Of a stretch of DNA of 64,000 bases, positions 1 to 7,618 are shown piece after piece; the first letter of the stretch is position 1; each line of letters opens with the position of its first letter. The notes beneath the pieces are model-generated. The model saw only the letters and a program-made list of their open reading frames with translations, was not told the origin of the DNA and ran no database searches. The position numbers and the translations under genes were made by a program. Source of the DNA: Sphingomonadales bacterium EhC05 (GTDB lineage Bacteria; Pseudomonadota; Alphaproteobacteria; Sphingomonadales; Sphingomonadaceae); contig LXYP01000045.1 of assembly GCA_001650955.1 (NCBI GenBank), positions 124,001-188,000 of the forward strand, in the 5' to 3' direction.

Positions 1-2
1 GG

Positions 3-140
3 TTTCACGTTGATTCCAATGGTTCTAAAGTTTGCCAGTCTCGCCGCAGCTTCAAGTCTCGAGGCTCAGCACTGGATGACTATGACAACTGTAAAGCGGA
101 CTATATGGCTTTGCTCCGTTGTCGGAACCGTTTTGACTAA
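3..140 (+). CDS. C-terminal fragment of an unidentified protein (cut by window edge)
   Basis: One forward frame is open from the left edge to a TAA at 138-140 and would encode about 45 residues of a hydrophilic, charged protein end (it finishes in residues CRNRFD). The other two frames in this stretch are less protein-like. I do not recognise it. The gene would end just upstream of the hairpin at 153-177, which fits a gene end, but 45 codons is too little to prove coding. The frame may also be open by chance. Confidence 0.3.
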   Translation, partial: FHVDSNGSKVCQSRRSFKSRGSALDDYDNCKADYMALLRCRNRFD

Positions 141-152
141 ACAATTCGCGTC

Positions 153-177
153 GGTGAGCAGCTCCAAGCTGCTCACC
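153..177. terminator. Perfect 11-bp hairpin between the upstream frame and rmuC
   Basis: GGTGAGCAGCT (153-163) is followed by a three-base CCA loop and its exact complement (167-177). There is no T-run after it on the plus strand, so it is not a textbook intrinsic terminator. It ends nine bases before the rmuC Shine-Dalgarno AGGAGG (186-191). It could be a 3' end or processing structure of the upstream transcript, or a 5' UTR hairpin of rmuC. Confidence 0.5.
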
Positions 178-197
178 TCCCGCGTAGGAGGTATATT

Positions 198-1556
198 TTG
201 AATCCGATTATAGTAGTCGTTGTCGTTGTGGCAGCGTTGTTGGGCGGCCTTGCGTTAGGTTGGCTTTTAGGCGGCAAGCCCGCCAAAGATGCGGCGCAGC
301 TGGCCAAAGACGCCGCCGAGGCGACCGATGCATTGCGGATCACGCTGGATGGCGTCCGCGATGAACGCGATGCGGCGAAAAACGAGCTGTCAGCGCTGCA
401 AGCCGATGCCCGCAATCACGAGAAACAGATTCAGCAATTGATGGAAGCGAAAGAGACTCTGTCGGCGCAATTTTCCGATATTGGCTCGAAAATGCTCGAA
501 ACCGCGCAACGCCAGTTTCTCGAGCGCGCCGATCAACGCTTTGATCAGGCCAATGAGAAAGGCGGCGCAAAAATCGCCAAATTGCTGCAGCCGGTGCACG
601 AACGTCTCGCGACTTACGAAGCTTCGATCACCAAGATCGAGAAAGAGCGGACTGAATCCTACGCCGGGATCACCGCGACGATCGAACAGGTCCGGCAAGG
701 GCAGGACCGGGTGCAGCAGGAAGCGGCCCGGCTTGTCAATTCGTTGCGCAATGCGCCCAAATCGCGCGGGCGCTGGGGCGAGCAGCAGCTCAAAAATGTG
801 CTCGAGACCTGCGGTCTGGCCGAGCATACTGATTTTGTCACCGAGCTCAGCGTTGATACCGAAGACGGGCGACTGCGGCCCGACGCGATTATCAATGTTC
901 CGGGCGGACGCAAGCTGGTGATCGATGCCAAAGTCTCGCTCAACGACTATCAGGATGCCTTTGAAGCCGAAGAAGAAGACGCGCGCCGCTTTGCGATGGC
1001 GCGCCACTGCAACAGCATGAAGGCGCATATCGATGGACTGTCTAAAAAGGCCTATTGGGACCAGTTTGAAGATGCGCCCGACTATGTGATCATGTTTGTC
1101 CCCGGCGAGCATTTTCTCGCCGCGGCCCTGGAACATGAGCCAACGCTGTGGGACCATGCGTTCGAGAAGAAAGTCCTGCTCGCTACACCAACCAATCTGG
1201 TGGCCATCGCGCGTACCGTTGCGGGGGTCTGGCGCCAGGAAAAAATGGCCGCGGAAGCCAAGCAGATCGGGCAATTAGGCAAGGAAATGTACGACCGCCT
1301 CGCAGTGGCCGGAGAGCATCTCAAACGTATGGGATCGGGGCTGGGTTCAGCGGTCGGCAATTATAATAAATTTGTCGGCAGCTTCGAGCGCAATGTCATG
1401 GCGACCGGGCGCAAATTTGCCGAATTGCAGATTGAGACCGGCAAGAAGGATCTCGAGCCCGTGCCCGAAGTCGAAGCCTTGCCGCGCTATTCCAGTGAAG
1501 TCGAAGCGGCGCTGATCGAGGATGACCGCGAGCTCAAGGCGGATAAAGACGACTAG
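198..1556 (+). CDS. rmuC: DNA recombination protein RmuC
   Basis: This 452-residue protein has an N-terminal membrane anchor (roughly residues 2-27, with the GGLALGWLLGG stretch), then a long alpha-helical coiled-coil region (about 30-190), then the conserved RmuC nuclease-like domain (about 190-400) containing RGRWGEQQLKNVLE, RPDAIINVPGGRKLVIDAKVS and the PDYVIMFVPGEHFLAAAL block. RmuC proteins are thought to limit inversions at short inverted repeats. The start is TTG at 198, chosen because AGGAGG lies six bases upstream and no ATG or GTG gives the anchor. The acidic C-terminus (DDRELKADKDD) is family-typical. No partner gene is adjacent and transcription appears monocistronic. Confidence 0.93.
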   Translation: MNPIIVVVVVVAALLGGLALGWLLGGKPAKDAAQLAKDAAEATDALRITLDGVRDERDAAKNELSALQADARNHEKQIQQLMEAKETLSAQFSDIGSKMLETAQRQFLERADQRFDQANEKGGAKIAKLLQPVHERLATYEASITKIEKERTESYAGITATIEQVRQGQDRVQQEAARLVNSLRNAPKSRGRWGEQQLKNVLETCGLAEHTDFVTELSVDTEDGRLRPDAIINVPGGRKLVIDAKVSLNDYQDAFEAEEEDARRFAMARHCNSMKAHIDGLSKKAYWDQFEDAPDYVIMFVPGEHFLAAALEHEPTLWDHAFEKKVLLATPTNLVAIARTVAGVWRQEKMAAEAKQIGQLGKEMYDRLAVAGEHLKRMGSGLGSAVGNYNKFVGSFERNVMATGRKFAELQIETGKKDLEPVPEVEALPRYSSEVEAALIEDDRELKADKDD

Positions 1557-1583
1557 CGCTTCTGCGCTGAGCCCATTTGCTCT

Positions 1584-1652
1584 GAGCCAGTTACTCCTTT
1601 AGGCCCGAGCCAATTACTCCGTTCGCCCCGTGCTGATTAGTCCGTTAGCACT
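1584..1652. repeat. Three degenerate 23-bp tandem repeats
   Basis: Three consecutive 23-base units begin at 1584, 1607 and 1630. The first two share GAGCCA.TTACTCC and the third reads GTGCTGATTAGTCCGTTAG. The third unit overlaps the left arm of the palindrome at 1642-1711. They lie between the convergent rmuC and the lipoprotein gene. The units look decayed, and their origin from copies of the palindromic repeat is inference. Confidence 0.6.
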
Positions 1653-1711
1653 GAGCTTGTCGAAGTGCGCTTTTCGGCAAACAGGTCCTTCGACAGGCTC
1701 AGGACGAACGG
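1642..1711. repeat. Dispersed palindromic repeat (REP-like)
   Basis: An imperfect inverted repeat has its left arm from CCGTTAG (1642) through the CTGAGCTTGTCGAAG motif and its right arm from CTTCGACAGGCTCAG to CGAACGG (1711). The same core recurs at 44072-44143 inside glyS. This TTCGACA.GCTCAG core is a common dispersed palindrome in sphingomonads. It lies between convergent genes, where such elements often sit, and may fold into a stable 3' structure. Confidence 0.8.
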
Positions 1712-1749
1712 ATTGGACATAAGGCTCAGACTGAAGGGCTAGCAACTAG

Positions 1750-2157
1750 CTAAGGCGCGCCATCCGGACCTTCAGTAAAATCGCCGCCGCAACCGTTTAA
1801 TGTGCCGCTTCTGCTCGCTTCAACCTTGACCGTATCGGCATAGGTCCGGTCGCTCATTCCGTCGCTACATTCAACGCCGGTACTGATATAGATGTTGATA
1901 TTGTCGACATCGGAGAAACCCTTGACTTCCCAGCCAGCGTCGGTTTTTTTCATCCGCTGCACGGCAAGGGTGAAATCATTGCCTTCCATAGTGGCGAAGA
2001 TGATCTGGTCGCCTTTGATCTGCGCTGCCCATCCCGGTTCGGTGCCCAATGCGCTATAGTCCCCCAGTTTCTCTTCAACGACCGGCGCCTCGACCGCTTC
2101 GTCACAAGCCGCGAGCGACAGGGCCGCAACGACTGAAATCAATATTCCGTTTTTCAT
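1750..2157 (-). CDS. Small putative outer-envelope lipoprotein (COG3650-like)
   Basis: This protein of about 136 residues begins with a signal peptide ending in a lipobox (ALSLAAC, Cys at about residue 18), followed by a short acidic linker. The mature part has a GTEPGW motif and a C-terminal CSDGMSDRTYADTVKVE...LNGCG segment. That combination resembles a family of uncharacterised periplasmic or lipoprotein domains (COG3650, HslJ/META-like fold); this is recall, not a search. I chose the second of two nearby ATGs because the GGGGGA sequence is then about eight bases upstream. It is convergent with rmuC, transcribed alone, and of unknown function. Confidence 0.75.
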   Translation of the reverse strand: MKNGILISVVAALSLAACDEAVEAPVVEEKLGDYSALGTEPGWAAQIKGDQIIFATMEGNDFTLAVQRMKKTDAGWEVKGFSDVDNINIYISTGVECSDGMSDRTYADTVKVEASRSGTLNGCGGDFTEGPDGAP

Positions 2158-2208
2158 AATCATAATCCCCCAGGCAGGAGAATATCACATTCGACCGGAG
2201 AATCCCAC

Positions 2209-3027
2209 TTATCTTGTTCGGCGCTGATTGAGCAGCTCATATGCCATGACCGCGGTCGCGACCGCGGCGTTGAGACTGTCGGCCTTGCCCATCATCGGCA
2301 TTTTGACCAGCGTGTCGCACTGGGCTTCATATTCCGGGGGCAGGCCCTGTGCTTCATTACCGACCAGCAGGAACGTCGGGGCGGCATAGGTCACCGCCTG
2401 ATAATCCGTATCGGTGTTCAGGCTGGTGCCAACCAGCTGGCCGTCGCCGTTGCGCAGCCAGGCGATAAATTCTTCCCATGGTGACTGGACGATCGCCTGA
2501 GTGAACACCGCGCCCATGCTCGCCCGCACGGCTTCGACCGAAAACGGATCAACACAATCATCGATCAGGATCAATCCGCCAGCGCCGACGGCATCGCCGG
2601 TGCGCAATATCGTGCCGAGATTGCCGGGGTCCCGCAGCGATTGGGCGACCAGCCAGATATTCGCCCGCGCGCGATCGAGCGATGTCAGCGGCGTCGGATG
2701 ATCTTCATAAATGCCGACGATCGACTGCGGGTTGGATTTTCCGGAGAGCTTGGCGATAATCTCTTCGCTGGTCTCAATCACTTCGCCACCCGCTGCAAAG
2801 GTCGCCTGTTCGATTTTCTGGGCGAGCGGATGCAATTCTGTGCGCTCCACGACCACCAGTAATTTGGGTGTTTTGCCTGCGTCCAGCGCCTCGGTTAAAA
2901 TCCGCAATCCTTCGGCGAGAAAATGACCTTCTTTCTTGCGATGCTTCTTTTCCCGCAAACTGCGGAGCCGTTTGAGCGTTGGATTCGAGAAGCCAGTGAT
3001 CTGGCGACGTTCGGTGGAAGCCGTCAT
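2209..3027 (-). CDS. TrmH/SpoU-family RNA 2'-O-methyltransferase
   Basis: The protein is about 272 residues. An N-terminal substrate-binding region (KHRKKEGHFLAEGLRIL) precedes the SPOUT knot domain with motif 1 (RDPGNLGTILRTGDAVGAGG), motif 2 (LLVGNEAQGLPPE) and motif 3 (MPMMGKADSLNAAVATAV). Such enzymes methylate ribose 2'-OH groups of rRNA or tRNA using S-adenosylmethionine; the exact target cannot be read from sequence. A longer reading with 28 extra residues overlaps the HPr gene and has no family resemblance there, so I start at the ATG four bases after the ptsH stop. It is the last gene of the chvI-ptsH operon. Confidence 0.9.
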   Translation of the reverse strand: MTASTERRQITGFSNPTLKRLRSLREKKHRKKEGHFLAEGLRILTEALDAGKTPKLLVVVERTELHPLAQKIEQATFAAGGEVIETSEEIIAKLSGKSNPQSIVGIYEDHPTPLTSLDRARANIWLVAQSLRDPGNLGTILRTGDAVGAGGLILIDDCVDPFSVEAVRASMGAVFTQAIVQSPWEEFIAWLRNGDGQLVGTSLNTDTDYQAVTYAAPTFLLVGNEAQGLPPEYEAQCDTLVKMPMMGKADSLNAAVATAVMAYELLNQRRTR

Positions 3028-3031
3028 CGGC

Positions 3032-3310
3032 TCAGTCTTCGCCGAAACCATCAAAGACCAGACCCGCGAGTTTTTCCAGCGCAGTCTCTGAACCTTCACC
3101 GGATACGACAATCTCGATATGATCGCCTTTGGCCGCGCCCAGCATCATCAGACCCATGATCGAGGTGCCGGTGACTTCGGACGAATCCTTGGTAACCTTG
3201 ACGCTCAAATGTGCGGGCAGCTTGCTGACATAGGTGACAAATTTGGCGCTCGCCCGGGCGTGCAGGCCGCGCGTGTTGGTGATCTCAACAGTCCGACGAA
3301 ATTCGCTCAC
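3032..3310 (-). CDS. ptsH: HPr-family phosphocarrier protein
   Basis: This 92-residue HPr has the active-site His17 in RGLHARASAKF and the regulatory-serine region TGTSIMGLMMLGAA. Enzyme I phosphorylates the histidine, and the HPr kinase encoded four genes upstream would phosphorylate the serine. The gene overlaps the EIIA gene by four bases, so the two are translationally coupled. No sugar-specific EIIB or EIIC permease and no enzyme I is nearby. This matches the alphaproteobacterial regulatory PTS, which senses nitrogen or carbon state and does not transport sugar. The role here is inferred from that family knowledge. Confidence 0.95.
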   Translation of the reverse strand: MSEFRRTVEITNTRGLHARASAKFVTYVSKLPAHLSVKVTKDSSEVTGTSIMGLMMLGAAKGDHIEIVVSGEGSETALEKLAGLVFDGFGED

Positions 3311-3711
3311 GCATCGCTTCCCAATATTTCAGATGCGACGCTGATATATTTTTTCCCAGCCTCTTTTGCTGCGGTGACCGCGTCCTGGATTTTCATCACC
3401 TTACGGGTGCCATCCAGGCGGATCAGCATCGGCAGATTGACCCCGGCGATGACCTCTATCTTCCCTCTTTCCAACAGTGAAATCGCGAGATTTGAAGGGG
3501 TTCCACCGAACAGGTCGGTCAGGATGATCACGCCGTCCCCCGAATCAACTTCGGCGACCAGATCGGCGATTTGCTGGCGGCGATCCTCCATATCATCATG
3601 GGGGCCGATGCCGATGGCAACGATTTTTTTTTGCGGGCCGACGACGTGTTCCATCGCAGTGACAAATTCAAAGGCGAGACGCCCATGAGTAACAAGAACC
3701 AAACCGATCAT
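3307..3711 (-). CDS. PTS mannose-type EIIA component
   Basis: This 134-residue protein has the EIIA-Man fold signature: MIGLVLVTHGRLAFE with the phosphorylatable His9, and the GVIILTDLFGGTPSNLA loop. It accepts phosphate from HPr. There is no mannose EIIB/C/D in the window, so a signalling role as the terminal phosphoacceptor of the regulatory PTS is more likely than sugar uptake. It sits between rapZ (five-base gap) and ptsH (four-base overlap). The symbols ptsM, manX and pts-EIIA have all been used for this gene, so I leave it blank. Confidence 0.93.
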   Translation of the reverse strand: MIGLVLVTHGRLAFEFVTAMEHVVGPQKKIVAIGIGPHDDMEDRRQQIADLVAEVDSGDGVIILTDLFGGTPSNLAISLLERGKIEVIAGVNLPMLIRLDGTRKVMKIQDAVTAAKEAGKKYISVASEILGSDA

Positions 3712-3716
3712 TGCGA

Positions 3717-4652
3717 TTAAATTTCCTTATGGCCCTTCAAATTTTGCATTGATTCCAGCGAAGCCAAAGGCCGAGACGCCAAATCGCGATGGGAAACATT
3801 GGGCGAAAATCCCCCACCGCGCAAGTTTTTGCTGAGCTGCTCGGCAATATGCACCGATCTGTGGCGTCCACCGGTGCAGCCAATACCAATATTTACATAG
3901 GCTTTTCCGGCAGCGCTATATTTGGGCAGCAGAAATGTGAGCATGTCTTCAAATTTGGCCATTGCCTCGGCATAAGCCGGATCTTTGGCAATATATTCCG
4001 CAACGTCCCGATCAAGCCCGGTCATCAATTTCAACTCGGGGTCCCAGAAAGGATTGTTCAAAAAGCGGACGTCGAACAGCAGATCAAGATTATTGGGGAT
4101 GCCACGCGAAAACCCAAAACTGCTAATCGACACCGTGGTGATCGCTGTATCTTCCAGCGCAAAATGCTCTCGAATCTGACGCTGTAGATCATTGGCGGAC
4201 AGATCGCTGGTATCGATCAGATGGTCCGCCCATCGCCTGAGCGGCGCCAGCAGCGACCGCTCCAGCGCGATACCTTCTTTCGCCGGGCGGTCGAGCGCCA
4301 GCGGATGTCGCCGTCTTGTTTCGGCATAGCGTCTTTCCAGCTCATCTCCTGCGCAATCGAGGTAGAGCAAGGATATCCGATAGCCGTCATTTTGCTGAAG
4401 CTGTTTGATCCGCTTGATCAGTCGATCGGGCTCAAAGCCGCGGGTACGGCTGTCGAAACCCAAGGCCAATGGCGGGTCATTGTCGCCGCGAGAGCTGGAC
4501 GGGGGGGTGTTGAGCAGGCCTTCGACCAGATGAAAGGGGAAATTGTCGACCGTTTCCCAACCCAGGTCTTCCAGCGTCTTGAGCGCCGTCGATTTACCTG
4601 CACCGGACATTCCAGTGGCCAAAAGAACAGTCTTGATCGGAACATTGGTCAT
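3717..4652 (-). CDS. rapZ: RapZ-family nucleotide-binding RNase adapter
   Basis: The 311-residue protein has an N-terminal P-loop (TGMSGAGKSTALKTLEDLGWETVDNFPF, Lys20) and the C-terminal phosphosugar-binding signature NIGIGCTGGRHRSVHIAEQL. In E. coli RapZ guides RNase E to the GlmZ small RNA and senses glucosamine-6-phosphate; in alphaproteobacteria its target is less clear. It overlaps hprK by four bases (ATGA), showing tight coupling within the regulatory PTS operon. Length is slightly above the usual 280-290 because of a longer SSSRGDNDPP loop near residue 55. Confidence 0.94.
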   Translation of the reverse strand: MTNVPIKTVLLATGMSGAGKSTALKTLEDLGWETVDNFPFHLVEGLLNTPPSSSRGDNDPPLALGFDSRTRGFEPDRLIKRIKQLQQNDGYRISLLYLDCAGDELERRYAETRRRHPLALDRPAKEGIALERSLLAPLRRWADHLIDTSDLSANDLQRQIREHFALEDTAITTVSISSFGFSRGIPNNLDLLFDVRFLNNPFWDPELKLMTGLDRDVAEYIAKDPAYAEAMAKFEDMLTFLLPKYSAAGKAYVNIGIGCTGGRHRSVHIAEQLSKNLRGGGFSPNVSHRDLASRPLASLESMQNLKGHKEI

Positions 4653-5089
4653 CGCTGCATATCCTTTAGCAGCTTTTGCAATGCCATTTCCACCTTGATC
4701 GGTGCGCTGCTTTCCATCGCGTCAAGCCTGATCGAAGGCACGGCTTTTCCAAGAAAGATATTCTGCTGGCTATCCATCGGAAATCTTTCGACTTGTTGAC
4801 CCAATTGAACTTCCATCTTCAGTTCGACATCCGCAACATGTCCGAAATCAAATATTCCCAGCGATCTGATTTCGAGTTTTCCAGCCAATTTTTCCGGTCC
4901 ACGCAAAGAGATTCGATCGTCAATGTGCTCGAGAATCACTCTGTCATCGCTAATTAAAATCGCGCCTCGGTCAATCAAGCGCAGCGCAAGGTCCGATTTT
5001 CCGCTGCCTGATTCTCCGGTGAAAATAACCCCATATCCGGCAATCGCAATCGCGGTTGCGTGAAGGGTGATGTCCTTCTCGTCCGACAT
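4649..5089 (-). CDS. hprK: HPr kinase/phosphorylase, short alphaproteobacterial form
   Basis: At 146 residues this is only the C-terminal catalytic domain of HprK. The Walker A motif is TGESGSGKSD (about 24-33), followed by the LRLIDRGAILISDDRV segment. The N-terminal domain of Firmicute enzymes is absent, as is usual in alphaproteobacteria. It would phosphorylate the serine of HPr (3032-3310) in response to ATP and metabolites. The ATG shares its A with the chvG stop (TAATG) and the end overlaps rapZ, so expression follows chvG-chvI. In relatives this operon links membrane stress sensing to the PTS. Confidence 0.92.
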   Translation of the reverse strand: MSDEKDITLHATAIAIAGYGVIFTGESGSGKSDLALRLIDRGAILISDDRVILEHIDDRISLRGPEKLAGKLEIRSLGIFDFGHVADVELKMEVQLGQQVERFPMDSQQNIFLGKAVPSIRLDAMESSAPIKVEMALQKLLKDMQR

Positions 5090-6585
5090 TAAAGCGGCTG
5101 CCCACCTGCTTTTGGCAGTCGCACTTCAAAACAGGTTCCTGGCTTATTGTCCCGTCGGTCGAAAACCTGGATCGACCCTTCATGGCCTTCAATGATGGTC
5201 TGGGCAATCGACAGGCCAAGGCCACTGTGGCGTCCAAAATCTTCTGTTTCAGGCCGGTCGGAATGGAACCGATTGAAGATAGTCTTGCGCTGTTCTTCTG
5301 GGATGCCCGGCCCCTGATCGGAGATATGGATGATCACTTCATCGGCATCTGGCGTCGCGAGAATCTCGATCAAATCCCCTTCTTTTGAAAAAGACACGGC
5401 ATTGTCGAGCAGATTGCTGAATACGCGCTCCAATCGTCCGCCGTCGCCCATCACCATGGCAACGTCACGACCGGGCCGCGCGAAAGCGATTTTTATCCCC
5501 TGATTTGACATGCGTTGCTCGCGCGAGGCCAGCAATTGCTCGATCATCCGGCCAACATCTATGCGCTCGAACATCGCGCGCGCCAGTTCCGCGTCGACGC
5601 GCGAGGCATCTGAAATGTCATTGATCAGCCGATCAATCCGCTGGACATCATCATTGGCAATATCGAGCAGTTGCTTTTTTAGTTCGGGATCATCAACTCG
5701 CTCCATGCCTTCAAGCGCAGAACGCAGCGAGGCGAGCGGATTTTTAATCTCATGGCTTACATCTGCCGCAAATGCTTCTGTCGCATCAATCCGGTGGCGC
5801 AAGGCCGCGCTCATATCCGCCAGTGCCCGCCCCAGCTGCCCAATTTCATCGCGCCGGCCCGGCATTTTCGGGATCGATATTTCCGTTGAACGGCCCATGC
5901 GTACCTGCACCGCCGCGCGCGCCAATTTGCGGATCGGCCGCACGATGGTGCGAGCGAGAAACAGCGATAATAATATCGAAACGACCGCGGCGGCGAATAT
6001 GACCAATATCACGCTCGATCGCTCGGCCCTGACTATCCTGGTGATGTCCTTGGCATTGGAGGTCAGCAACAGGCCTTCTGACGAATTTCCCTGGGATATG
6101 GCCGCGACAATGACGGGTGTGCGATCGGGGGCAAAGCTGACGGAGCTTGTCGGTTGGCCGGTTTTTCGGGCCAATGACAATTCCTGCCAGGCAGAGAAAT
6201 TGTCTATTTCTGGCTCGGCATAATTGCCAATGGGCGCACTCAGAACCATATTTTCGATTGTCTGGTCCAATATGCGTGCGGCATCTTTGCGCCACGGCTG
6301 CGTGTCGGGATCGATGAATTGATAGGTCGGTTCGGCCAGATCGAAACTGTCGACAATCTTGCTTCCATCGGCGCCATAAAGTCGAATGCGGGCGTTGAGA
6401 TGCTGGGCGCTGCGGACAATCAGATCGGACTGGTCGATAGCTGTTTCAGACTCCAGAGCGTCACTAATGATGGTCAGCTGCAAACGCGCCTGTGCCAGTC
6501 GCTCTTCGGTCAGGCTATCGCGATAATTGTTGAGATAGAAGAGGCTTCCCGCGAGCAATGCGATCGCCAGAATATTGACGGCCAA
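5089..6585 (-). CDS. chvG: Sensor histidine kinase ChvG
   Basis: The protein has a transmembrane segment at its start (AVNILAIALLAGSLFYLN), a periplasmic domain (about 20-190), a second segment (VILVIFAAAVVSILLSLFLA), a HAMP domain, the H-box FAADVSHEIKNPLASLRSAL with the phosphorylated His, and an ATPase domain (N-box LLDNAVSF, G1 DQGPGIPEEQ). It pairs with ChvI, encoded directly upstream. The first ordinary start codon is TTG at 6585, but the frame is open to 6696 and encodes family-like residues LSLRWSARLSLTTRI just before the helix, with no ATG, GTG or TTG. The true start may be an ATC at 6657, one base after the chvI stop. Confidence 0.93.
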   Translation of the reverse strand: MAVNILAIALLAGSLFYLNNYRDSLTEERLAQARLQLTIISDALESETAIDQSDLIVRSAQHLNARIRLYGADGSKIVDSFDLAEPTYQFIDPDTQPWRKDAARILDQTIENMVLSAPIGNYAEPEIDNFSAWQELSLARKTGQPTSSVSFAPDRTPVIVAAISQGNSSEGLLLTSNAKDITRIVRAERSSVILVIFAAAVVSILLSLFLARTIVRPIRKLARAAVQVRMGRSTEISIPKMPGRRDEIGQLGRALADMSAALRHRIDATEAFAADVSHEIKNPLASLRSALEGMERVDDPELKKQLLDIANDDVQRIDRLINDISDASRVDAELARAMFERIDVGRMIEQLLASREQRMSNQGIKIAFARPGRDVAMVMGDGGRLERVFSNLLDNAVSFSKEGDLIEILATPDADEVIIHISDQGPGIPEEQRKTIFNRFHSDRPETEDFGRHSGLGLSIAQTIIEGHEGSIQVFDRRDNKPGTCFEVRLPKAGGQPL

Positions 6586-6658
6586 TATTCGCGTGGTGAG
6601 CGACAGTCGCGCCGACCATCTGAGGGATAGCCCGCCATCTAAAGGCGGCTTCCCGATC

Positions 6659-7363
6659 CTATTCGGTGTAACGATAACCCGCTCCGTATAATGTATCTAT
6701 GGCATCAAATTCCGGATCTGCTTCGCGGAACTTGCGTCTCAGCCGCTTGATATGACTGTCGATCGTGCGATCATCGACATAGACATCGTCCTGATAGGCC
6801 GCATCCATCAACTGGTTGCGGCTTTTGACGACACCTGGGCGGTTGGCGAGTGTTTCCAATATCATAAACTCTGTCACGGTCAGGGTGACGCTATGGCCCT
6901 TCCATTTCACCAGATGCCGGGCAGGGTCCATTTCAAGATCCCCGCGCAGCAAGGGCTCGGCTACTTCTTGGTCGAGATCGTCGTCAGAGGCCTTCATCAG
7001 TTCGGTCCGGCGCAAGATCGATTTGACTCGGGCAATCAGCAGGCGCTGAGAAAAAGGCTTTTTAATATAATCATCTGCCCCCATCGCCAGTCCAAGAGCT
7101 TCATCAAGCTCTTCATCCTTCGAGGTCAGGAAAATCACCGGCAAATTGCTTTTTTCCCGCACCCGGCGCAACAATTCCAAGCCGTCCATCTTTGGCATTT
7201 TGATATCGAATATCGCCAGATCGGGCGGATTGTCCAAAATGGCGTGGAGCGCGGCTTCGCTATCGGAATATACCCGGGTAACAAATCCCTCAGATTGCAT
7301 CGCAATTGATACAGAAGTGAGAATGTTGCGGTCATCATCGACTAAGGCAATATTGGCTGCCAT
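6659..7363 (-). CDS. chvI: OmpR-family response regulator ChvI
   Basis: This 234-residue regulator has a receiver domain (VDDDRNIL acidic pair, phospho-Asp in [13 protein letters not shown], Lys in DDYIKKPF) and a winged-helix DNA-binding domain ending in [37 protein letters not shown]. ChvI/ChvG (ExoS-ChvI in rhizobia) responds to acid and envelope stress and regulates pckA in Agrobacterium, which fits pckA being divergent 255 bp away. It is the first gene of the seven-gene minus-strand operon that ends with the SpoU methylase. Autoregulation from the shared intergenic region is plausible but not visible as a clear operator. Confidence 0.95.
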   Translation of the reverse strand: MAANIALVDDDRNILTSVSIAMQSEGFVTRVYSDSEAALHAILDNPPDLAIFDIKMPKMDGLELLRRVREKSNLPVIFLTSKDEELDEALGLAMGADDYIKKPFSQRLLIARVKSILRRTELMKASDDDLDQEVAEPLLRGDLEMDPARHLVKWKGHSVTLTVTEFMILETLANRPGVVKSRNQLMDAAYQDDVYVDDRTIDSHIKRLRRKFREADPEFDAIDTLYGAGYRYTE

Positions 7364-7483
7364 CGATATCGGGACTCCTTAAGCGGGCGGTTATGTTTGA
7401 GCAGGTGTTCACGATCTAAATCAAGCGGTCGCCGCTTACAAGTTGAGACATTAAAGCAGGCCCTGCCGAGATACCAACTCTAT

Positions 7484-7512
7484 TTGAAATCTCGGACCTC
7501 ATTTATGATATA
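7484..7512 (+). promoter_or_regulatory. Candidate sigma-70 type promoter for pckA
   Basis: TTGAAA (7484-7489) and GATATA (7507-7512) are separated by 17 bases, leaving a leader of about 100 bases before pckA. This is the best match I found in the chvI-pckA intergenic region (7364-7618), which must also hold the chvI promoter. It was picked by eye and is not experimentally supported. Confidence 0.4.
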
Positions 7513-7618
7513 GTCAGCCCAAGACATTTGACCGACTCGAAATCGTTCGATAAGCGCCTCTTCAAATCTGCCTCACCGGCAACTATCCAATCCTGATTCA
7601 AGCTCTAGGGGAAACATC

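Noticed and set aside
10-201. Forward frame of 63 residues at the left edge
   Set aside because: It runs through the hairpin and the rmuC Shine-Dalgarno and ends inside the rmuC start region. The frame ending at 140 is more protein-like.
390-1274. Long minus-strand frame opposite rmuC (294 residues)
   Set aside because: It is a codon-bias shadow of rmuC with no family motifs.
3032-3711. Sugar-transporting PTS
   Set aside because: No membrane EIIC/D or EIIB is nearby and HPr kinase and RapZ are linked, so this is the regulatory PTS.
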